Assembly: GCA_025456015.1 (NCBI GenBank)
Contig: JALOLK010000044.1
Location: 1 to 34,046, forward strand
Reading direction: 5' to 3'
Length of the DNA: 34,046 bases
DNA from: Candidatus Nanopelagicales bacterium
GTDB lineage: Bacteria > Actinomycetota > Actinomycetes > S36-B12 > CAIYMF01
Shown here one piece after another: positions 27,962 to 34,046 of this stretch (positions are counted from its first letter, which is position 1; each line of letters opens with the position of its first letter). The notes beneath the pieces are model-generated. The model saw only the letters and a list, made by a program, of their open reading frames with translations, searched no databases and had not been told where the DNA came from. The position numbers were made by a program, and so were the translations under genes.

Positions 27962-29859
27962 GCGACCTCACCCGGCTGCCGATCGGGCCCCTCGCGCCGT
28001 TCCACGCCGCGGGGCTGCTCGCCGTGCCCGACGTCCAGGTGGCCGCCGCGGTGCTGCGGATCGGCGGGCACCCGCTGGCCAGCGCCGACCCCGCTGATGC
28101 CGCCGTCGCCCTCGGGGCGGCGCTGTGCGTGCGCGCCCTGCGGGCGGGGTCGGTCTGCGTGGACCTCGCCGAGGGCGGCACCCCGTGGGCCGCCGAGGAG
28201 GCCGGTGGAGGCGACGCGACCGTCGGGGCGGTGACTGCGGCCGTGCCGTGGCCCGACCCCGAGGCGTGGCTCGCAGCCGCCGCGGCGCACCCGCTGGTGG
28301 CTCAGGGCACCTCGGGCTCCGACGACCTGCCGCTGCGGCTGGTCGGCTCGCTGCTCTACCTCCAGCGGTACTGGCAGGACGAGCAGCTGGTGCGCGTCGC
28401 GCTGCGGCAGCGGGCCGGACTCGTGCCGCTCGACCACCGCACCCTCGCCGAGGGCCTGGCGCGGCTGTTCGGCGACGACCAGCCCGACCGGCAGCGACTC
28501 ACCGCAGCCCTGTCGGCCCTGCGCCGCTGCACGGTGCTGGCCGGTGGTCCCGGCACGGGCAAGACCACGACGGTGGCGCGCATCGTGGCCCTGCTGCGCA
28601 GCCTGCACGGCCCGCAGCTCTCGGTGGCCCTGGCCGCCCCCACGGGCAAGGCGGCCGCCAGGCTCGCCGAGGCGGTGGGGCAGGCTGCCGCGGCGATGGA
28701 CCCCGCGGACCGGGCCGGCCTGGCCGACCTGCCCTCCTCGACGCTGCACCGGCTGCTCGGCTGGCGCCCGGACGCGAGCGGGCGCTTCCGGCACGACCGC
28801 AGCAACCCGCTGCCCCACGACGTCGTCATCGTCGACGAGACCTCGATGGTCTCCCTGCCGCTCATGGCCAGGCTGCTCGAGGCCGTGCGGCCCGATGCGC
28901 GGCTGGTCCTCGTCGGCGACCCGGACCAGCTCGCGTCGATCGATGCCGGCGCCGTCCTGGGCGACCTCGTGCACGCCCCAGCCCCACCCGGGGACACCGA
29001 CAGCGCGGCCCTGGCCATCGCCCTCGCTGAGGCCTGCCCACGGGAGGCACCCGAGGGGCTCGTGGCCCCGGCAGCGGCCACCGGCGTCGTCACGCTCGAG
29101 CGCAACTACCGCTTCGGCGGCGCCATCGGCGCCCTCGCCGCGGCCATCCGGGCCGGTGCCCCCGACGAGGTCCTGGCCGTCCTGGCCGCCGGCTCCCAGG
29201 ACGTCGTGTTCCTCGACGTCACCGCCGGTGCGAGCGCGCAGGCGCGGGCCGAGCGGGCCGTGCGCGCCGACGTGCGCGACCAGCAGGAGCAGGTCGTGGC
29301 CGCTGCCCGCGCCGGGGACGCCGGGGCCGCGCTCGCGGCCCTCGAGGGCCACCGGGTGCTGTGCGCCCACCGGGAGGGCCCGCACGGGGTGCAGCACTGG
29401 AACGAGCGCATCGCGGCGTGGACCGAGCACCTGGTGGTGCACGCCAGTCCAGGGGACCCGTGGTACCTCGGGCGACCCCTGCTGGTGACGGCGAACGACC
29501 CCGCCCTCGGGCTGTTCAACGGTGACACCGGCGTGCTCGTGGCCGACCCCTCCGACGGCGTGACGCGCGTCGCGTTCGCGCGCGGGGCGGGCACCGTGCT
29601 CGTGGCACCGGAGCGGCTGGCCGAGGTGCAGACGCTCCACGCGATGACGGTGCACCGCGGGCAGGGCAGCCAGTTCGAGGCGGTGACCGTGGTCCTGCCA
29701 TCGCAGGACTCGCCGCTGCTCACGCGCGAGCTGCTCTACACCGCGGTGACCCGGGCCCGCCGGCGCATCCGCATCGTGGGCACCCCGGAGGCGGTCGCCG
29801 CGGGGGTGCAGCGCCGTGTGCGCCGGGCCAGCGGGCTGGGCCGGCCGATCGCCGGGTAG
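27958..29859 (+). CDS. recD: Exodeoxyribonuclease V alpha subunit RecD
   Basis: 633 residues, near the usual 600-ish. Fast 5'-3' helicase of RecBCD. N-terminal domain about 1-170, then Walker A GGPGTGKTTT near 194-203, APTGKAAARLAEAV, STLHRLLGW, VIVDETSMVSLPLMARLL, VGDPDQLASIDAGAVLGDL, LERNYRF, and the C-terminal LHAMTVHRGQGSQFEAV and LYTAVTRARRRIRIVG. ATG overlaps the recB stop (ATGA). Last of the operon; the acetyltransferase gene begins 20 bases after its stop. Confidence 0.97.
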   Translation: MSDLTRLPIGPLAPFHAAGLLAVPDVQVAAAVLRIGGHPLASADPADAAVALGAALCVRALRAGSVCVDLAEGGTPWAAEEAGGGDATVGAVTAAVPWPDPEAWLAAAAAHPLVAQGTSGSDDLPLRLVGSLLYLQRYWQDEQLVRVALRQRAGLVPLDHRTLAEGLARLFGDDQPDRQRLTAALSALRRCTVLAGGPGTGKTTTVARIVALLRSLHGPQLSVALAAPTGKAAARLAEAVGQAAAAMDPADRAGLADLPSSTLHRLLGWRPDASGRFRHDRSNPLPHDVVIVDETSMVSLPLMARLLEAVRPDARLVLVGDPDQLASIDAGAVLGDLVHAPAPPGDTDSAALAIALAEACPREAPEGLVAPAAATGVVTLERNYRFGGAIGALAAAIRAGAPDEVLAVLAAGSQDVVFLDVTAGASAQARAERAVRADVRDQQEQVVAAARAGDAGAALAALEGHRVLCAHREGPHGVQHWNERIAAWTEHLVVHASPGDPWYLGRPLLVTANDPALGLFNGDTGVLVADPSDGVTRVAFARGAGTVLVAPERLAEVQTLHAMTVHRGQGSQFEAVTVVLPSQDSPLLTRELLYTAVTRARRRIRIVGTPEAVAAGVQRRVRRASGLGRPIAG

Positions 29860-29879
29860 CGGTGGCATGATCGCGCCCC

Positions 29880-30704
29880 GTGGATGCCGCTGCCCTGCTC
29901 GAGGCCTACGACGCCCAGCTGCGCGAGGAGGCCGAGGTCGCGCGGGCGACCACGGTGGTGCCCCATCCCCCGGTGCTCTGGGCGACGTTCGGTGACGGCG
30001 GCATGGTCACCTACCGCTCGCTGGGGGGGCTGCAGGGCGAGGCCCTCGACGGGCTGATCGAGGCGACCGTGGGGCACTTCCGCGAGGCGACCGATGTGGC
30101 CACCGCCGAGTGGAAGACCCGGGGCCACGACGCGCCGGCCGACCTCGGGGCGCGGCTGGTGGCCCACGGCTTCGTGGCCGAGGAGGTCGAGACCGTGATG
30201 GTCGGACCCGCCACGGAGCTGGCGGTGGACGTGGAGCTCCCGGCCGGGGTGGCCATCCGCCGCGCCGAGGTCGGGCCGGACCTGCTCGCGGACGTGCAGC
30301 GCGCCACCGCCATGCAGGTGCAGGTGTTCGGCCGCGGCGGCGGCCGGGATGCCCGTGAGGTCGCCGAGCAGCTCGCTGCCGATCCCGACCACCTGCAGCT
30401 GTGGCTGGCCGAGGCCCGCGGCGAGGTGGTCGCCGCCGGCACGCTGGACGTCGTGCGTGGCACGCAGTTCGCCGGCCTGTGGGGCGGCGCGGTCCTGGCG
30501 CCGTGGCGGGGTCGCGGCATCTACCGCGCGCTGGTCTCGGCCAGGGCACGGGCAGCGCTGGCCGCGGGCGTGCGCTACCTGCACAGCGACTGCACCGCGA
30601 TGTCGCGGCCCATCCTCGAACGCAGCGGGCTGACCGCGGTGACCACCACGACGCCCTACCGGTGGACCCGGCCCGACCCCGGCGGCGAGGGCGCCCCCGC
30701 CTGA
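29880..30704 (+). CDS. GNAT-family N-acetyltransferase
   Basis: 274 residues. The C-terminal part (about 120-265) has a GNAT fold: beta strands ahead of the acetyl-CoA loop APWRGRGIYRALVSARARAA near 207-226 (RxxGxx type), then VRYLHSDCTAMSRPILERSG. The N-terminal about 115 residues resemble the extra domain of actinobacterial two-part GNATs. Target unknown. GTG at 29880, weak upstream ribosome binding site, 20 bases past recD; could be read through from recBCD or have its own start signal. Confidence 0.85.
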   Translation: MDAAALLEAYDAQLREEAEVARATTVVPHPPVLWATFGDGGMVTYRSLGGLQGEALDGLIEATVGHFREATDVATAEWKTRGHDAPADLGARLVAHGFVAEEVETVMVGPATELAVDVELPAGVAIRRAEVGPDLLADVQRATAMQVQVFGRGGGRDAREVAEQLAADPDHLQLWLAEARGEVVAAGTLDVVRGTQFAGLWGGAVLAPWRGRGIYRALVSARARAALAAGVRYLHSDCTAMSRPILERSGLTAVTTTTPYRWTRPDPGGEGAPA

Positions 30705-30765
30705 GGGTGGCCCCTCAGCCAGCCCGCAGTGGCCCGGTGCCCACCAGCCCGGCAGACTGACGCCG

Positions 30766-31167
30766 GTGCGATCGCGTCGGCTCCGCTGCATGGTCGCCAT
30801 GGCGTGCGCCGGTTTGGTGCTCGCCGGCTGCGGCGGGGCGCCGACGCCCCCGGCTCCTGCCTCCCCCAGTGTCCCGGGCACCACAGCCGCTTCCCCGGCG
30901 CCACCCCAGGCGGATGCCGCCGACCTCCTGGCGCGCGCGCTCGCGGTGCAGGCATCGGACTCCGCCCAGTTCGCCGCGCTGGTGTCGGCCGCGGCCGCCG
31001 CGTGCCCCGACCCCGACGCCGCCCGCCGGCTCGGGACCGTCGCCGTCACCGCTGCCCGGTGGTCCGCCGCGCTGCAGGACGGCCGGCCCAAGGCCCAGGC
31101 CGTGACCGAGGCCCAACTGGCCCGCGTCGACTGGGACGCGCTGGGCGCCGCCTGCCGCCGGCCCTAG
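30766..31167 (+). CDS. Small predicted lipoprotein, unknown function
   Basis: 133 residues. Signal peptide with basic head RSRRLR, hydrophobic MVAMACAGLV and lipobox LAGC (C22), followed by a Pro/Ala/Thr-rich linker (24-50) and a short helical Ala-rich domain (50-133) with two Cys (CPDPDAARR; CRRP). Exported and anchored to the outer face of the membrane. GTG start at 30766 is chosen because it supplies the basic head; ATG 30790 would remove it. Converges on the next lipoprotein gene, 13 bp apart. Confidence 0.75.
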   Translation: MRSRRLRCMVAMACAGLVLAGCGGAPTPPAPASPSVPGTTAASPAPPQADAADLLARALAVQASDSAQFAALVSAAAAACPDPDAARRLGTVAVTAARWSAALQDGRPKAQAVTEAQLARVDWDALGAACRRP

Positions 31168-31180
31168 CCGCGCCCGGTGA

Positions 31181-31912
31181 TCATCCGGCCAGGTGCTCGG
31201 CAGCCGCCCCGATGACCTGCTCGGTCCACGCCGCGTCCAGCATCCCGCCCGGGTCCTCGACCTCGTCCCCCGACTCGGTCTCGTAGCCGGACGACGCGAG
31301 CCGCATGAAGTGGACCGTGTCGCCCATCCGCATGACCGTGCTGAGGGCCTGCCGAGGACCGAACATCGCGTCCACCCGGAATCCGTCGACCGAGCCGGGC
31401 ACCTCGCCGATCGTCGTCTCCGGCGGATCGCCCGCGTACTCCGGGGCCTCCTCGTAGAGCGCCGCGCAGCGGTCGGCCTGGGCCTGGGCCCTGCTCACCG
31501 CCGCCTGCGCCGCGGCCTCGCCGGCGTACACGATGGCGTACTGGTCCATCTGCGCGGCCCCGGCCACCCCGAACGCCCAGGCACCAGCCAGCGCCTCGGG
31601 CTCCACGTCGGTCGGGGGACCCTCATCGGGCCGGCTCCACACGATCGGGCAGACCATGAACTGCGCCCACGGCGCGGCGACCTCGTCGCCCTGCGCGGTG
31701 AGCGGCTCGACCGGTCGGACGATCGTCCCCGGGGGCGCTGGCGGCGTCAGCTCGTCGGGGAGCAGCGCCGCGGTGGCCCGTTCGAGGACCGTGACGCTGG
31801 GCGTCGGGCTGGCCGTCGGCGTGGGCGACGCCTCCCCGCCGCCGTCCCCACAGCCCGCGAGCACCACCATCGCGGCGGCCAGCACGGCCACCGCCCTGCT
31901 CTGCTTGTTCAT
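31181..31912 (-). CDS. Predicted lipoprotein, possibly PknH-like sensor domain
   Basis: 243 residues. Signal peptide MNKQSRAVAVLAAAMVV with lipobox LAGC (C21), a Thr/Pro/Ser linker (about 27-45), then a globular part of about 195 residues with a likely disulfide pair (C in MVCPIVW and C in ADRCAAL) and a helix-then-strand order (YAGEAAAQAAVSRAQAQ; GFRVDAMF; VMRMGDTVHFMRL) that resembles PknH-like extracellular sensor domains. That match is tentative. ATG 31912 chosen; GTG 31921 in frame also possible. Faces away from the SulP gene. Confidence 0.72.
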   Translation of the reverse strand: MNKQSRAVAVLAAAMVVLAGCGDGGGEASPTPTASPTPSVTVLERATAALLPDELTPPAPPGTIVRPVEPLTAQGDEVAAPWAQFMVCPIVWSRPDEGPPTDVEPEALAGAWAFGVAGAAQMDQYAIVYAGEAAAQAAVSRAQAQADRCAALYEEAPEYAGDPPETTIGEVPGSVDGFRVDAMFGPRQALSTVMRMGDTVHFMRLASSGYETESGDEVEDPGGMLDAAWTEQVIGAAAEHLAG

Positions 31913-32213
31913 CAGGGACACCCCCTGTCATGTGCGAGCCACATCGCACCCACGGGACCGCGCCAGCCGTCCGGCCCGCACCTCCCGCACCTCCAGTCTG
32001 GTCCCGAGGAGGGCCGACCCACAGTGGCCTTGGGCCCGATCGAGGCGCGGTCGCGACCACGGGCAGCAGCGGGTCATCCCCGGCGGACGATGCCCCGCGC
32101 GGGCCACGCGGCCACGATCGGGCTGGGCGGGCCGACCCGCGCCGACCCGCATGCCCGAGGCAGGTGCTCTCCAGCTCCGCGCCGGCAGACCGAGCACTCG
32201 AAGGAGGCCCCTG
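31913..32213. other. Divergent gap between lipoprotein and SulP genes
   Basis: About 300 bases with no convincing gene. It holds a perfect 10-bp palindrome, GGTCGCGACC at 32049-32058, and the ribosome binding site AAGGAGG of the SulP gene at its right end. No clear promoter hexamers seen. Confidence 0.5.
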
Positions 32214-33875
32214 ATGGCCCGGATCGCTTGGGGGAAGGAGGGCCTCGCCGGCCTGGCGGGAGCGATCGGGTCGGTGCCCGACGGGATGGCCACGGCGGTC
32301 CTGGCCGGGGCCAACCCGATGGCCGGGCTGTATGCCTCGTTCGCCGGGCCCGTCGCCGGCGGCGCGCTGCAGTCGACGACCGTGATGGTCATCGCGACGA
32401 CGTCGGCGGCGGCGGTGACGACCGCGGAGGTGATGAACGACGGATCGTCGGACCCCATCCGCACCCTGGCCACGCTGACCGTCCTCGCGGGCGCGTTCAT
32501 GCTGGTGGCGACCCGCCTGGGGTTCGCGCGGCTCATGCGCTTCGTCTCCGCCTCGGTCATGGCGGGGTTCATGTTCGGCGTCGGGCTGATCCTGATCCTG
32601 GGCCAGCTCGCCGACGCCACCGGCGTGAAGACCAGCGGCGACAACACGCTGGAGAAGGCGCTGAACACCCTGCGGCAGTGGGACGCGTTCAGCGTGCCCT
32701 CGATCGTCACCGCCGCGACGGCCATCGGCGTGAGCATCCTGCTGGGCCGGGGCAAGCTCGCGGCCCTGGCGCCGCTGATCGGGATCATGATCCCCACGAT
32801 CGCGATCAAGCTGACCGGTGCCGAGGTGGCGACCGTGGCCTCGACCTCGGGGGCGATCGACGTCGGGCTGCCGCCGCTGACCCTGCCCGATCCCGGGCTG
32901 ATCTCGCCGACCCTGGTCGCCGCGGCACTGGCCCTGACCATCGTGGTGCTGGTCCAGGCCGCCGGGGTGGGTGTCGCGTACCCGAACACCGATGGCACCA
33001 GCAACGACGTCAGCCGCGACTTCTACGCCCAAGGCGGGGCGAACCTGGCCTCGGGCGCCCTGGGTGGGATCCCGGTGGGCGGCAGCGTCGGCCAGACCGC
33101 GTTCAACGTGATGGCCGGTGGGCGGACGCGATGGGCGGTCATCATCAGCGGCCTGTGGATGCTGGTGTTCGTCGTCGCCCTCGGGCCGCTGCTCTCCGAC
33201 GTGCCGATGCCCGCCCTGGCCGGCCTGCTCATCCTCGCCGGCTTCGGGGCCCTCAAGCCCAAGGAGCTGGCGCGGTCCTGGCAGACGAGCATCGCCTCCG
33301 GTGCTGCGGCCGTGATCACCATGGTGGCGACGCTGCTGGTCCCGATCCACGTCGCCGTGCTGATCGGCGTGATCCTCTCGCTGCTGCTCGTCGGGATCGC
33401 CAGCTCGCAGGGCAACCGGGTGGTCGCCCTCGAGCGTGGTGAGGACGGCTCGTGGCGCCGCGTCGCGGTGCCGGGTGCGCTCACGCCCGGCCGGGTCACC
33501 GTCCTGGACATCGAGGGGCAGGGCGCCTTCGCGTCGGTGCCCGGGCTGTTCGCGCAGCTGCCCCGGCCGGCGGCCGGCGGTCACGGCGAGGCAGCCGCCA
33601 GCGCCGTGGTGCTGCGCCTGCGGGGGCACCTGCGGACCAACCTGACCTTCACGAAGGCGCTCGAGGTGTTCGCGCAGGACGTGGCGGGTGCCGGGGGCGT
33701 GGTCGTGGTGTGCGGGCTGCAACCCGAGACGATCACGCAGCTGCGCTCGGCCGGGCTGCCCACCTCCGTCGTGCTGGTGGCGCAGGGCGCGGTGCTCGAG
33801 GGCTCACTGGCCGAGGCCCACGACCGCGCGAGCGCCTGGTTGACCGGGGGTTCCGGCGCGCGGCCACAGGCCTGA
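32214..33875 (+). CDS. SulP-family anion transporter with STAS domain
   Basis: 553 residues. Inner-membrane SLC26/SulP transporter: the N-terminal signature GSVPDGMATAVLAGANPMAGLYASF, read as PDGMATAVLAGANPMAGLY, then about 10-12 membrane segments up to residue about 405, including QAAGVGVAYPNTDG and the conserved NLASGALGGIPVGGSVGQTA. Residues about 420-540 form a cytoplasmic STAS domain (VTVLDIEGQGAFASV...; GGVVVVCGLQPETITQLRSAG). Substrate could be sulfate, bicarbonate or another anion. ATG at 32214 follows AAGGAGG with good spacing. Single gene, ended by the hairpin at 33897-33927. Confidence 0.93.
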   Translation: MARIAWGKEGLAGLAGAIGSVPDGMATAVLAGANPMAGLYASFAGPVAGGALQSTTVMVIATTSAAAVTTAEVMNDGSSDPIRTLATLTVLAGAFMLVATRLGFARLMRFVSASVMAGFMFGVGLILILGQLADATGVKTSGDNTLEKALNTLRQWDAFSVPSIVTAATAIGVSILLGRGKLAALAPLIGIMIPTIAIKLTGAEVATVASTSGAIDVGLPPLTLPDPGLISPTLVAAALALTIVVLVQAAGVGVAYPNTDGTSNDVSRDFYAQGGANLASGALGGIPVGGSVGQTAFNVMAGGRTRWAVIISGLWMLVFVVALGPLLSDVPMPALAGLLILAGFGALKPKELARSWQTSIASGAAAVITMVATLLVPIHVAVLIGVILSLLLVGIASSQGNRVVALERGEDGSWRRVAVPGALTPGRVTVLDIEGQGAFASVPGLFAQLPRPAAGGHGEAAASAVVLRLRGHLRTNLTFTKALEVFAQDVAGAGGVVVVCGLQPETITQLRSAGLPTSVVLVAQGAVLEGSLAEAHDRASAWLTGGSGARPQA

Positions 33876-33896
33876 CGAACGCCGCGCACGCCCGCT

Positions 33897-33927
33897 GGGG
33901 GCCCGGTTCCCCCGTCCCCGGGCCCCC
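33897..33927. terminator. Strong GC hairpin between convergent genes
   Basis: GGGGGCCCGG (33897-33906) pairs perfectly with CCGGGCCCCC (33918-33927) over an 11-nt loop, 22 bp after the SulP stop and 11 bp before the SHOCT gene end. No T-run, but position between convergent genes supports a two-way terminator. Confidence 0.7.
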
Positions 33928-33937
33928 GGCGTGTCGG

Positions 33938-34046
33938 TCAGGCCAGCGCCTTGGCCTTGAGCGCGTCGAACTCGGCCTGGGAGATCGCCCCGGAGTCCAG
34001 CAGCGCCTTGGCGTTGGCGATCTGCTCGGCCGGCGTCGCGGTCTTG
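33938..34046 (-). CDS. C-terminus of a SHOCT-domain protein (partial)
   Basis: Only the last 35 residues are in the window: ...[20 protein letters not shown], then [15 protein letters not shown] and stop. This is a SHOCT motif (short C-terminal domain, pattern IxxxKxLLDSGxIxxxEFxxxKxKxL), often found at the end of membrane or PH-like bacterial proteins. The rest lies beyond the right edge. Confidence 0.75.
   Translation of the reverse strand, partial: KTATPAEQIANAKALLDSGAISQAEFDALKAKALA

Overview
The window is about 34 kb of very GC-rich DNA (third codon positions almost always G or C, frequent GTG starts, GTGA/ATGA overlaps, GGAGG-type ribosome binding sites). The gene families fit a high-GC actinobacterium (Actinomycetia): Sap/GAP-type membrane protein, HxlR regulator, TreX-TreY-TreZ trehalose route, CsoR-type operator, RecBCD. 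I cannot name the genus. I see no tRNA, rRNA, CRISPR array, insertion sequence or phage gene; it reads as ordinary chromosome with some accessory pieces.

Layout. 1-7.2 kb (minus strand): glycogen-to-trehalose operon glgX/treX followed by one continuous gene encoding a TreY-TreZ fusion, then a partial alkaline-ceramidase-family membrane protein. 7.36-8.03 kb (+): Sap/GAP-family membrane protein. 8.0-9.4 kb (-): two overlapping genes, a YqcI/YcgG (GntA/DcsA-like) haem N-oxygenase family protein and a DUF1989 (urea carboxylase-associated) protein. 9.58-10.42 kb (+): Cof-type HAD phosphatase, preceded by a 47-bp dyad. 10.45-13.86 kb (-): HhH-PHP hydrolase and a short class of UvrA ATPase. 13.94-15.06 kb (-): two-gene operon of unknown function driven by a promoter whose spacer and -10 hold a textbook CsoR/CstR-type operator; the second product has four membrane segments and an intramembrane CPVC. 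15.12-16.67 kb: HxlR regulator divergent from a methyltransferase pseudogene that has lost exactly its SAM-binding segment; a 22-bp-period direct repeat lies between them. 16.70-18.08 kb (-): DEAD-box helicase. 18.28-19.91 kb (+): SIS sugar isomerase/deaminase-like protein and an acidic unknown protein. 19.93-20.92 kb (-): NAD-dependent epimerase. 21.2-29.86 kb (+): complete recC-recB-recD operon with ATGA overlaps, then a GNAT acetyltransferase and a small lipoprotein. 31.18-31.91 kb (-): second lipoprotein. 32.2-33.88 kb (+): SulP anion transporter, then a terminator-like hairpin and the 3' end of a SHOCT-domain gene.

Working together: GlgX trims glycogen to linear maltodextrins, the TreY half turns the reducing end into a trehalosyl unit and the TreZ half releases trehalose, probably as a stress/osmolyte supply. 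RecBCD handles double-strand ends. The least described units are the CsoR-box operon (probable copper or persulfide response) and the haem N-oxygenase/DUF1989 pair (probable N-hydroxylation and C-N chemistry on a guanidine-like substrate); both are inferences from family and context.
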